The position numbers and the translations under genes are program-made. From the NCBI GenBank assembly GCA_941918925.1, contig OW799234.1:8275001-8339000 (forward strand): a stretch of DNA of 64,000 bases, given 5' to 3'. Shown one piece after another: positions 33,990-44,939 of this stretch. Position 1 is the stretch's first letter. The number at the start of each line of letters is the position of its first letter. The stretch is from Phyto melanocephala (Eukaryota; Arthropoda; Insecta; Diptera; Rhinophoridae). The notes under the pieces are model-generated. The model was not told where the DNA came from, searched no databases, and saw only the letters and a program-made list of their open reading frames with translations.

Positions 33990-34716
33990 CCCTTAAATGC
34001 ACATCGTTCCATATATGGTACATCTCTTTTATCGTACAATATTCCAACCATGTGAATATAAAAGCAATTTAGTACAGCTTAAAGCAATGCTGACAATATT
34101 ACTCTTCATAAAAATACCGTTATAACTCTCTCACTATTTAATTTACTTAATAATAACATTCTAAAGTGGTCACATGTTTTTTTTGCACATAATTTTAAAA
34201 TCAAATTTCAGTAGTGAATAACGAAATAAAAAATTTATTTATTCGTAAGTGTTTGTGTATAAATTATAGGCTTATTTAAGTAATTATAATAAATCTTGCC
34301 CACATTTTGTCCTTTAGAATAGTTTTTTTTAAATTTTTCTAGGTACCTTATATGGTACACCATGCACCAGCGCATGAATTTTTATTGTGTGACATCTAGT
34401 CAGTTATTTTTTACTATTATTTTTTATAATTATTGTTTATTAAGATATGGATGGCCTTATTATTGATGGAAAGAAGTACAATGCAAATGAGGTTGCTGAT
34501 ATGCTTCATGATGGTAATAATGAAGTGTTGTGTGTACCTAACAATGGCAAGAATGCATGATGTACATGCATAAATAAAAAATGTCTGTTTTCCCGATTTT
34601 CCAAAAAAAAGTGTATTTCTAAAAAAAAAAATAATGATGAATTCGTGATTAGCGACCGGTTTTACATTAAAGTAGGTTAGTATCCATGCAAGGAGCTGAT
34701 CTCATGCATTTAAGGG
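33990..34716. mobile_element. Non-autonomous piggyBac-type element, 727 bp, TTAA flanked
   Basis: Flanked by TTAA on both sides (33986-33989 and 34717-34720), with a perfect 12-bp inverted repeat CCCTTAAATGCA (33990-34001) and TGCATTTAAGGG (34705-34716). TTAA target duplication and CCC-starting ends are the hallmark of piggyBac. The interior is AT-rich and has one short frame (34447-34560), so the element must rely on a transposase from elsewhere. Confidence 0.88.
34447..34560 (+). pseudogene. Short frame in the piggyBac element, possible transposase N-terminus
   Basis: 37 codons beginning MDGLIIDGKKYNANEVADML and ending at TGA. Position (inside a TTAA-flanked element) and the acidic, DML-containing start suit the N-terminus of a piggyBac transposase left after an internal deletion. 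That is inference. A few bases after the stop a CTCINKKCL reading may recall the C-terminal Cys-rich motif of the family, but the match is weak. Confidence 0.4.
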
Positions 34717-35793
34717 TTAAAAAGCTTAATAATTTCGGCGTTTAACAAAAACATAAAGGCGAAAATGTGCTTCATCGTTTGGAATAATATTGTTCGATAT
34801 CCATTTTACGAACGCTCTTTACTGTGAATGATCATTAGCCATAGTTAGTTGAACTCTGTAAGTCAATTGAACTCATGTAGACAAAGCTTTGGTAATCCTT
34901 AAGAGAACATAAGTAAAAAATAAGTGATTTGGACCTTTTGCAGAATAGCGATAAGCTCAAGATGGAGCATAACCCCAAGGATGACTCTCTGACTATACAC
35001 GAGCGTACTTCGGCCGAATCTAACGTATGGCTCGATAGTGTGGAGCATATCTTTACAGAAGAGAGAATATTGGCAGTAGTAAAATGTTTAATCCATGTTC
35101 ACCATTACGAGTTTGATAGACACTTTTTAATGCAGTTTTGTTGCTCTATTCAAAGGAGGACCTTCATTTAAATGTTTAATTTCGTGTATTTTAATTTGAA
35201 TTAAGGCTGTTAAGAAACTGGAATATGTAATATGCGGGAACTCAAACTTGCGAATGGTATAGTGGTTTCAGTAGATCGATAATGAGCACAGTAATTTCCT
35301 CGAATCGCACGAAAAACATTTCTTACAGAACTCTGTTTTACGTAATACAGCTAAACAATTTGGAGACGCTGTTGTGGTGTGAGTCTTTCCTAGAAGACTT
35401 CCCAAACGATATTTAACAAAAATGACAAAACAGTTTGACAGGAGTGGTGCGTGATCTGTCTACAAAATACTATTGAAAATCAAGCTTCACGATAAATTTC
35501 CAGATACTATGGGGAGACCAAAATTTTGCACAATCAAAAGAGATCCTAAAAATGAGTAGATCAATGCTTAGGAGATTAACTAGTGTAATAACAGGTCAAA
35601 CGGAGATGAGAACTCATCTAGCTGACATTGGACTGTCGGATGAAACGACAAGCATGCGAGGAAGAGAAAAATACCTTGGAACATTACCTTAACAATGTTC
35701 GGAGTTTAGGCGTGCTAGATACAAGATTATTAACGTGAACACTATGCCGTACTTGGAATGCCTAAGAAATTCGAATTGGAAATCCCTAAACTA

Positions 35794-36696
35794 AAGCGTG
35801 ATTTTTTAAACGTAGTTTCCTTCAAAAATTTAATAAAACACTCAAATTTGCATCATATATTGAAAATTTTTTTTGAAATCGATAAATTGGGCTTTGCGAT
35901 TTAATTTTTAAAAATAACTTCATGTAAATGTTGCCCACGGCTCCGGTTTAAATTGTTCATTCCTAAGGTCCAATTTTGCACCAATTTTTCGAGCATTTCG
36001 GCCTGTATTCCATGAATAACACGTGTTGTGTTATACTCTAAGGCTTCAATCTAGTTTGGCTTGTCCACATAGACCAACGACTTCACATAACCCCACAAGA
36101 AATAGTCAAGAGGCGTCAAATCACATGATCTGGGCAGCCACAGAGCCATTTCGAGAGCTAAACTTCCCACCGAATTCATCCTTCAATATGTCCATTGTTT
36201 CAAGAGCTGTGATGCAAGTGGCACCATCTAGTTGAAACCACATATCAATCAAGTCCAACTCAGCCAATTGGGGCAAAAATAAGTCGCGTATCATGGCTCG
36301 ATATCGTTCGCCGTTTATGGTAACGTTTCTTCCACGGTCGTCTTTGAAGAAAAATGGACCGATGATGCCACCAGCCCATAAAACACACCAAACTGTCGTT
36401 TTTTCGGGATGCATCTCGGTAACTCTTGTACGGCATGTGGCTGTTCTTCACCCCAGATTCGCCAGTTTTGCCTGTTTACGTATCCATTTAGCCAGCAATG
36501 AGCCTCATCGCTGAACACAATTTTACGAATTTTGATAATAAATTTCAACGATTTGCAAACGTTGCTCGTTTGTGAGTTTCTCCATGATGAAATGGCAGAG
36601 CATACTAAACACTTTTCACATTCACAGATGTAGTTTGGACCCAATTACCAACCAGTGCTGCCAGCCCGAAAAACTTAATTCATAAAAAACAATTTT
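35794..36696 (-). mobile_element. Internally deleted DD41D element inserted in a LINE
   Basis: TA dinucleotides flank the element (35792-35793, 36697-36698), as for mariner-like transposons. The 35794 end begins AAGCGTGATTTTTTAAACG, close to the AAGGGTGTTTTTTTAAGCC end of the 56.8-kb element. The opposite end is diverged but keeps TAAAAAA at the same distance from the terminus. The surrounding LINE sequence matches the 28.4-kb copy on both sides, which fixes the limits. Confidence 0.75.
35901..36585 (-). pseudogene. DD41D transposase, N-terminus fused to catalytic domain by deletion
   Basis: Starts at an ATG (36585) as MEKLTNEQRLQIVEIYYQN, the typical beginning of the family. It then jumps after about 20 codons to RKIVFSDEAHCWLNGYVNRQ with the first catalytic Asp, so the helix-turn-helix DNA-binding region is deleted. 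After one frameshift it continues HPEKTTVW, GGIIGPFFFKDD, VTINGERYRAMI, MWFQLDGATCITA (second Asp; usual QQD is QLD). After another frameshift come PRSCDLTPLDYFLWGYVKSL (third Asp) and NRSGQHL-like end HEVIFKN before the stop at 35901. Catalytic acids are present but the frame is broken and the DNA-binding half is gone. Confidence 0.82.
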
Positions 36697-36850
36697 TACA
36701 TTAAATTGGGATTTAGATGTTTTATTAGGCGATTTTCGTTTGTTCAAAGCGCACAACTTGGCAATTGGGCTAACGTGTTTTACCTAGCAAGGGTTTGGGT
36801 TTATGGTGCTTGATCTTTTTCAAACTAACCTGAAATAATTAGAAAGATTT

Positions 36851-38090
36851 AAGTTGGTTTTTTTTTTCAGGGAAACAAAAATTTTTACTTTTTCTTTAAA
36901 TACGAAATTCATCAAAATAGTTTTTGTTAAATATAAAAATTAAGAGCATTCAACTACTTTTCCCTTTAAAAGCCTTAATAGTTGTTCAATGAAAAATTGG
37001 TTTATTTTTTTTAAGATTTTTTTCCGCCGTTTAAATTTTTTAATTTTTTTAAAATTAAATTCAAGTTGTAAATTGTTTAAAGCCTAAAATCTTAAAACTC
37101 ACATACACAATCGGCATTTTGATATTGAGAAACGAACATCAATTTTAAGAAATCTTTAGATAAAAATCCATTTTATTTATTTTTTTATTTTTTATTCTCG
37201 TTGTTGGTTAAACATTTTTTTTATTGTTTTAAATAAATGTTCAGTGTTCACATTTATGGCTGGTTTTCAGCGAAAAACAAATCAAAAGCCATAAAAATAC
37301 AAAAAACCAAATAAAATATAAATAAATCGTACGTGCTGGATGATTTAAAACAAATACATCATCATCTGGAGTGTCGTTGAAATGTTGTAGTTTGATATAA
37401 ACTGGGCTTGAAGCAAACCAGACGTTAACTTGAATTCTAGGAAAATTTTGTCAAATCTAACACAGAAAAAAGGTTTTAAACCAAACAAAAAAATTATAAT
37501 TTTTTTTTGGAAATAAAACGACATGCGACACCTTTTTGTTGTTATTATTTAGTTTTTTTTTTAGAAAATTATATTTAAAGACAGTAGTAGCAGTAGTTGT
37601 TGTTGGTTAATAACAAAATTTGTTAGTAGTTTGTTCCGCCAAATCCAAATTTCTTTGGTAAATTTTCTTTAATTATTATGCGTTTGCGGCATTTTCTATG
37701 AACTTGTTTTTAGTTTGTATGATTTTATATACAATTTGTTAGAAATTAAAAGGGCAATTTTACGACACTGTAGTTTTCGACAATTGTGCTTAAGAAATAG
37801 AGCGACAAAATTTTTATGAGGTCATTTCCAAAGTATCGCTTTAACAGGATAGTGTGTGTGATAGAGAGACAGTGTCAAAAAGGGGAAGATGGTTAAAAGC
37901 AAATTATTAAGAATTGTTAAATTATTAACGTAATTTCTTGAAATTAACAAAGTATTAAAGTAAAACGGTTATTTTTATTTATTTCTTTTGGGTAAAGTTT
38001 CAAATATTTACAATTTTGTTTAATTCAAAACGGAAATGTGTAGTTGATTATAACATGCTAATGATGTCATCGTTAGTTTGTGTATTATCC
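36851..38090. other. Non-coding AT-rich DNA
   Basis: T- and A-rich tracts and short TTG repeats. No coding or structured feature recognised. Confidence 0.55.
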
Positions 38091-38450
38091 CAGCCAAAAA
38101 AAAAGAAAGACATGGAGAACCAATAGTGAACGCATGAGTTCAAGGCATGATGAAGTGGTTCAATTTAGGTGAAACATGCATGATTTTAACATTAACGTGT
38201 CATTCATTGGAGAGCATGAATTTCACTCAATTCCATTAAGTGCATGAAAGGCATGCACAGTAGATGATGTCTGTTTACAGGAATTCTTCAAGATTTCTGC
38301 ATGCATTTGCATGTTTTTTTGAAGCACATCACTAAAGGTTGGCTATTTTGTATTTGGAGAAGGCATTCTTCATGCCTCCTCTTGCACTTATGAATTAGAA
38401 GTCACGAAAGATGTAATTCGCATTGAACTAGTGCAAAATTTTTTTGCTGG
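38091..38450. mobile_element. Putative MITE, 360 bp, with CAGC(C)AAAAA ends and GCATG repeats
   Basis: Ends form an imperfect inverted repeat CAGCCAAAAAAAAA and TTTTTTTGCTGG. The interior holds many GCATG/CATGC pentamers in both orientations (for example AACATGCATGA, GGCATGCAC, TGCATGCATTTGCATG), which may be subterminal binding sites. Target duplication is not clear, so family (hAT or other) is open. Confidence 0.5.
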
Positions 38451-39194
38451 CATATTTATTATAATTTCAAAATATCTAAGACATTATACTTTTGTCAAAT
38501 AAATGGAATTGTTTTCCGCTGGTTCAAATTTAAACGCATTTAAATTTCGTTTCGAATTGTTTGATTTCGAATGTTTCGTGACAAAATGGCGTAATACTCC
38601 ATTTTGTTTTATACACAAACTTGAATCGTTTGTTGGGTGTACTGTTTAATGTCTATTTAAGTCCATTAATTTGATAGTTGGTTGGTAGTTCACCACCTGT
38701 CAAGTGAAGTCTGTCTGACGAGACCATATCACTGGCTAGATTTGGTATCTCTTAGAATCAGTCTAAGTAGGGGGTATTAGATGCACCTCTCAACAGATCT
38801 TTAAGTTTTACCCCAGATATCTCAGAGAGGTTTCTAGTATATTCTTGCTTTGAATCCTGTGCAAATGTAGTGCATCGATTCCTCCTTCTCGTGATCGGGC
38901 AGTAAAAGCTGGCTTGTTTGTTTTCATAGCATTCAGTAACCCATCTATTTTGCCCGCAAGCTCAAGATATCCTTTAGACCTTTTCATTTGATACATATAA
39001 TAATGGCAATAAAAAATAGTGTAAATTGCAATTTTGTTTTAAGCGACGTGTTGGAATTCAAATGAAAATGTAATCCACCATGGAATTGGAATTTTCGTAC
39101 TATGCTCTACTAGACAAGCTCTTTCATTAGATACCAATAATACGATAGGGTATGCAGTTCCTAAGCCACTTGTGGTTGATGGTATAATAAGTTA
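38451..39194. other. Non-coding DNA
   Basis: No recognisable gene. A 62-codon frame at 38808-38996 (minus) lacks motifs. Confidence 0.4.
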
Positions 39195-39620
39195 ATGGAG
39201 ACCATTATAGGGTGTTTGAGACAGGCTCTCAGAATAAGCAAGGAATGGTGGTGTGAACACGGACTGATTATAAATGCTGGCTAATCAGATGATATGCTCT
39301 TTAAGCGGAGAAGGTAGACAATAGTAAATGGATCCTTAATATTTTCTTGTGAACCGAAATCAACGCGTCCAATCAGGAAGGTGAAATATCTGGGGGTAGC
39401 GCTGGCAACGAAATTTACCTGGAATGGCTATGTTTAAACAAGAATACAGAAAGCTAAAAGGGTTTTTACATCTGCATATATGATTTAACGGTCTAGAAAG
39501 GGGAATCTCGCTTAAGACTTTACATTGGATGTGTAAGTGAAAAGATTTATAGGGTGAGAACTATAAAGACTAAAGCTTTTGCTGTCTGTTGTTGCCAAAT
39601 ACCACTTAGGCGAAAATTAG
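39195..39620 (+). pseudogene. RNase H-type LINE remnant, RT thumb
   Basis: Across frames the plus strand gives RISKEWWCEHGLIINA, then IRKVKYLGVALATKFTWN and TRIQKAKRVF. They parallel ISYNWAKERGLNVNP, KVKYLGIVLDWRLSW and KVERAQRIW of the 28.4-kb LINE. The match fades after about 39540. Stops and frame changes are frequent. Confidence 0.65.
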
Positions 39621-40729
39621 GCTAATTTTGGATGGGATTTAGAGGGTTGCTTGCTTGGGTATATGTGGTACGTGAAAGCATTACTTCAACTTATTCATAA
39701 GAGTAACAGCAAAAGCAGCAATTTGAACGAAAAGCGGAGAATCAAACTTAGATGTCTATAGAATGCATGAGTCGAATGAAAGGTTTTAAAATACTACATC
39801 GCACATAACATAATTACAATCGTAGATATATGTTAGAAATGCTACAGATAATAAATATTCCAGGAACACAAAGAATTAACTTAAAGGCAGACACAGATAA
39901 TGTTGCTCAGAACTATAGGCATTTAATACACAAAAAATAACATTCCCACAAGCTTTAAATTTAGTAATACATATTTTGTGTTAATATTTTGTTTTGTTAC
40001 GTTTTTAATATAATAATTTTTACTTTAATTTTTGTAATACTACGTTTAAAAAAAAATTATTAATATTTAAAATAGAAAAACCCTTTATTCATTTAAAAAA
40101 AACTTTTCCTGCATTTTTTTTAAAGTACTTTTTTGTTGCTTTAAAAAAGTAGTATTTTTAGTGCCTTTTAAAAAAGTATTAAGTACTTTTTGTCCAATTT
40201 TTTTTTTTTTTAATATAGAAAGTGATTCTAGACATACCGTTTTGATTTCAACTTTTCCCAGAAAACAAAAATTTTGGTTTATCATAAATTTCACCATCGA
40301 ATTTTTAATACAAAATTTTTGTTTTTGGTGGCTGTAGTTATTTTAAACGAAACAAAAAATAAATTAATAAAAAGCAAAATTATTTAAAATCGTTTTTACC
40401 ACGAATAAAATGTGACATTTTTTAATGTCTTTAACTCATTAAAGCGAGTATAGAAAGCGTATAATCATCAGCAAAACATCAGACATTATCAACAACTTTA
40501 ACATCATCATCATCATCATTACCAACATTGTTATCGTCATTATAAACATCATTTGAGATTTTTGTTTAATGATTATTGCTCTGTTTTTTGCCTTTTTTGA
40601 CTTACGGTCTTCACATATTGGTGGCTTAATCTGTTGACTGATTTAAAGATTTTGTTGTTGTTGCTGTTGGAGTCGGGTTTATTTGGATATTGTTAATATA
40701 TACATACATAGCTGAGTAATTCACAAGGG
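39621..40729. other. Non-coding AT-rich DNA
   Basis: T and A tracts and an ATC microsatellite (about 40499-40520). Nothing else recognised. Confidence 0.5.
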
Positions 40730-40865
40730 TGTCCTAAGTGTCGTATTAGCATAAAGTTATAATTTTAAAATCATTGAAAAGTTTTCAATTGTTTATTGTA
40801 GTTAAAGCTTTTTAAATTTTTTTTTTTTTAAATTTTGACATTAAGACAATACGACACTTAGGACA
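40730..40865. mobile_element. Small MITE, 136 bp, with 18-bp perfect inverted repeats
   Basis: TGTCCTAAGTGTCGTATT (40730-40747) is the exact reverse complement of AATACGACACTTAGGACA (40848-40865). The interior is AT-rich and non-coding. A target duplication could not be defined. Confidence 0.75.
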
Positions 40866-42925
40866 GTGGTGTGCATTAGCCAAGTGTGTTTGTATGTACT
40901 ATGTCTGAAAGTACACATTTATCATGGCATTCGATCATAAGTCGTATATAAACAATTTTATTGCATTTCGTTGTTGCTTCCATGTGTTAAAATGCACAAA
41001 GGTGAGTGTAAACGAATGATTTTTGTTTATTTATTTGCTGTGCTTCATTTGCAAAAAATGTTTTTCGCTTTTATTTTAGCTGATGACTGATTTGTACAAT
41101 CACTCATACATTAAGCGGGGAATTGAATAAAAACAATAAATCCATAAAATCGCTTAAAATAAAATCAAACGCTTGAAACCGCTTTTTCGAAGATTTATTG
41201 ACCAGATTGTAGTTGTACGCTACACTTTTGCTGAAGTGCGGACAGTTAAAAAAAGGGGTGGGGTGACGATAAAAAAATGATTTCACTTAATTAATGAGGA
41301 AGTTAGTCTTATTCTCACAAATAATTTAATGTTTAAAATAATTAAATGACTTCAAACACAACCCACTTGTTTTTCATATAAATGAAAAAGAAACATTTTA
41401 ATTAAATAATTTCCACAAACATGTTTTCTAAACTTTAAAATTTCTTTTACAGTCTTTAAAATCTATAACGTTTTCAAATTCAATAAACCAGCAGCTTAAA
41501 AAAATGTTAAACAGAGATTGAACAAGAAAACCCAAAAAAGTTTAAACAACGAAACATTGACATGTGCCTGCTTGCATTTAGTGTGAACACCTCACAAATT
41601 TGCAACACCAAACAGCATGAGTGCCAAATGCAACAAACACGACAACAACATCAAACAGTAAACAATGGCACAAAACTGTTAAAAAAAAATACACACACAC
41701 ATACAAATCCGTGTACCACCAGCTGAGTCATGAGGCTCTCAATATAACAGAGAGGCAGGCTTCTGTTGAACGATCGAGGCAAATGTTGATGACGATCGGC
41801 AGCATGATGTTGATAATGCTGCTGTCTCTGCTGCTGCTGCTGTTACAATATAAATTGTCGATATATAAACATAAAAGTATTATTGCATTTTGAAATTGCA
41901 TGTTGTTGGGATTTTTGTCTGAGAAGGAAGTTCACATTTGAAGTTTATCAGCAGCAAGCGATCAATACATCAATATGGTCAATAAAGTCAACGATACAAC
42001 AACTTTGCTAACAAAACTCTGCACTACAACAATAGCAACAACACAAAACAACTACATGACAAATTTTTATTATGCATAATTTTTTGGCAACACAGTTGTT
42101 GTTTAAGACTCTTTTCGATTTTCTTTTGCTTTACAGCCAGCCAGTATGTGAAATTTAAGAACTTGGTAAAATTATTTTTATTTGTTTTATTTCCCAGTTA
42201 AGTTTATTGTTTAATTTATTTTGTGTTTGCATTGTTGTTTTTACTACCATCACAATTTGTTTGTTTTGTGTTGTCGTTTTGGTGGATTTTGGGATCTCAG
42301 AGAAGCTGTTTCCTGTCGCAATTGTATGTTGATCGCAAATTTTGTTTAGCTGCAGTCAAAGCCCATTGCTACGGCCAGCAACTATTGCTATATATGTTTG
42401 TATATGAGATAAGTAACTGACAACTAGCAACTACAGCAACAACTACAACTACAACAACAACATACTTATTATAACTTAGACTAAAAGCATAAGTTTTATG
42501 TCACAAAACACCCAAGAAAAAAGTTGCGTTAAACATTAAATTTAGTCTGCAGTTTTGATTGTAATATTCAAATATAAGACTTTATACTTGATAAACTATG
42601 TTTGAACTGTAGCCCAGATTTTAGACTGGAATACTTGAATTTTGCCAAATTTTAAACCAATCTCAACCTCATCGTTACATGTGTTATACAGACCCATCTG
42701 TCTACTGGAAACATAAGGAAACATTTTAAAGCCAAAAGCAGCTTGACCAACTGTCAATACAAAGACATTTATTTTAAACGCTGAATATGGTTTAAACTTT
42801 AATGCAACTAAAATAGAGTAAAAGTATTACGCAATATTTAAATTAAACATACGAAAAGCTTTTAACTCTTCTAACTGGCGTCTTAGAAAAGTAGTTCCAA
42901 ATTTTTTATATTGATCTGAAGTAGC
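40866..42925. other. Non-coding DNA, CAACAA-rich
   Basis: A 90-codon frame at 41621-41893 is made of ACA and CTG repeats (TTTTT and leucine runs) and has no family motif. ACAACA runs are common at 41990-42060 and 42420-42460. Confidence 0.5.
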
Positions 42926-43384
42926 AACTTTGCAGATGAATGATGGAATTAAGACAGATAATGTTACTACAGGAGTTCCTTAAAAGTCAGATTTAGGATC
43001 CCAACAAAGGAACCTTGTAAACAGCGACACAGTTAAGCTAAATTAAGCAGTGGATTTGCAGACAGCCAGCCAGCCAGATATATCGTTGGAAAAAAGGTGA
43101 TTCCTAATGAGGTAACTTATAGCAGTGGAACATGGATAAAATCTATTGCTGGTCTAGGGCTAACAAAGCTTTATGACTAGTGCACAAAAACTTGAAGTTG
43201 TGTCCAAGCTGTACCATTAATATCTGAAAGTCGCGATAGATCCAAGGCTAAGTTGTAGTGCATACACGAACTATATAAGCCAAAATTCATACTTAAATGT
43301 ATGTCAAAATGCAAAAGTAACAGTTGAATAAATCTTTCCAAACATAGGAAATCACTGATAATTCAATTAAAAAATTGTAATTAC

Positions 43385-43552
43385 GGCTAATTCTCTATGT
43401 GCTCAAGAGCCTCCAAAGTAAACGCTATAGCTAAAAAATCTTATTTCTGCATAGGACGTGTACCCTACTCATATAAAGTTCGTAACGTACAGGCTGATTC
43501 TCTATGAGCTCAAGAGGCCTCAAAGTAAACGCTATAGCTAATAAAATTTAAT
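43385..43552. repeat. Direct duplication, 107-bp offset, interrupted by a transposon
   Basis: GGCT(A/G)ATTCTCTATG(T/A)GCTC occurs at 43385 and 43492, each followed by CAAAGTAAACGCTATAGCTAA. After the first copy comes TTCTGCATAGGACGTGTACC. After the second, the equivalent GCATAGGATGTATACG appears only at 43938, beyond the inserted element. Confidence 0.75.
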
Positions 43553-43555
43553 ATA

Positions 43556-43934
43556 TGTGACAGCGCATAGAGAAAGGGACCTAAGGGTAAAAAAAAAATT
43601 TCACTTTTTTTTTATGTGGACAACATCAGAGCATTGAATGAGACCGATCCCATGCCCCAAAAGTGTTCTCTCCCAGAGATATTCGCGTTTTATAAAAATA
43701 AAGTCGACGATTCTAAACGCAAATAGAAAGGGACCTAACAGTAAAATTTATTTATTTTCAGTTTTTCCCCTAATAAATCAACAATATAACTTGATTTTAC
43801 GAAACTACAAAAAATTTATTTTTTTTTCCTTATGAACAATTTAAAAAAAATAGAAAAATCATTTAATCTTTAAAATGTCTCTCCTGAACAAAACTTGTTT
43901 TACCCTTAGGTTCCTTTCTTTATGCGCTGTCACA
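43556..43934. mobile_element. Non-autonomous TA-flanked element, 379 bp, about 37-bp inverted repeats
   Basis: TGTGACAGCGCATAGAGAAA at the left and the reverse complement at the right (TTTCTTTATGCGCTGTCACA) extend to about 37 bp, ending in ACCTAAGGGTAAAA, with two mismatches. TA flanks both sides (43554-43555, 43935-43936). A third, internal GAAAGGGACCTAACAGTAAAA lies at about 43727. The interrupted duplication around it confirms insertion. TA duplication suggests the Tc1/mariner superfamily. Confidence 0.82.
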
Positions 43935-44939
43935 TATGCATAGGATGTATACGTACAAGCTCGGTAGATGCAGAAAACGTTTTTAAAGGAATAAGGATAG
44001 AATGTAAAAATTATTAATGAAAAACTTCAGTAGAATGGTGACAATCACAGTAGAAAGGAGGTTTGAAAGGAAAGTAATCATTCAGCTCCCGCTGATTTAT
44101 TTCTGATCAGGAAGCTTACAGAAGTTGTCTATATGAGATAAGACTTGACGAAGCTCTGATATACCCCAGCTCTTGAAACATTTTGGAGGAACATACCACG
44201 ATAACTCTTTAGCGTCATCAGTATCTGATACAAAGTTAACACCAGCCTTATAAAAAAGAAGACTACACATAGAGTATTAAGAGCAAAAGATGGACCACAG
44301 CCTACAGATTAAAAAATAGACAAGCATGTAAACCTATGGTCATATCTGAAGGTAAAACGATAAGCCTCAATGCATCAGTATATTGAAGATAGAAGACATA
44401 TGGCCATTTAAGATATCTGAGCAGGCTGCCGTCACTCTTGAGCCAATTTATTGATAATGCCACCCATATATGGATTTTGATAGGATGTTTATAATTCTAA
44501 TTCCCTACGGAAGTCAGTGGGAAAGAGGTGACTTGTAGGGACTAGTGTTCTAAGATGGAATGTGGATTTGGAAACTGTGTCTTCTCTGGCGAACTAAGAA
44601 AAGAGCTCTCATCCGACTTCAGGATAACTAAAGCGTAGTTTAGTCTGAAATATTCGCTAGATTTGAAGCGAATATTGATATTTTTGTCTTTTGTTTTTGA
44701 TATCAGGAGAACATCGCTACTTATTAACCGCAATCAGATCTATATTTCAAGGTTGCTGGTGATATTGACGGCTCACTGGATGTTAGCGAAACATGCAAGC
44801 CGATTCGATCTGGATTTAAAGAAGGAGGAATCTGTTTAACATCTTCTCTGCGAATATCCACCCCTGTCTGCTAACATATACAGAATGCTAGGTTTCAATA
44901 CTTGGTCATCAATTGACCAACAGCAACATTTCTAAAAAT

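Larger units (their letters stand above)
34925..36850 (+). mobile_element. Second RNase H-type LINE copy, decayed and split by a DD41D element
   Basis: 34925-35070 parallels 28755-28900 of the better copy (GGCTCAAAATGGGGCTTAAG versus AGCTCAAGATGGAGCATAAC, then CCCAAGGATGAC). 35505-35790 parallels 29750-30050, including GGAGATTAACTAGTGTAATA. The 3' region (36699-36850) parallels 30047-30225, with AGCGCACAACTTGGCAATTGGG and an ACTAACC tail remnant. The RNase H part is mostly deleted. A DD41D element occupies 35794-36696 between the last two blocks. Many stops; inactive. Confidence 0.8.
42930..44935 (+). pseudogene. RNase H-type LINE remnant, RT to zinc motif, split by an inverted-repeat element
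   Basis: Pieces occur in the right order on the plus strand. TTGVP then a stop and KSDLG (about 42963) recall the RT motif TTGVPQGSVLGP. KIEDIWPFKISEQAA (about 44393) recalls the thumb motif. SKMECGFGNCVFSGELRKEL (about 44546) recalls the beginning of RNase H after YTDG. LTAHWMLAKHASRFDLDLKK with EESV, a stop and HLLCEYPPLSANIYRMLGF (44760-44935) recalls the Cys/His end. The RNase H middle is deleted. A TA-flanked element sits at 43556-43934. Inactive. Confidence 0.7.

Noticed and set aside
41621..41893. 90-codon open frame
   Set aside because: Composed of ACA and CTG microsatellite translation; no conserved motif, and such runs are common in fly non-coding DNA.
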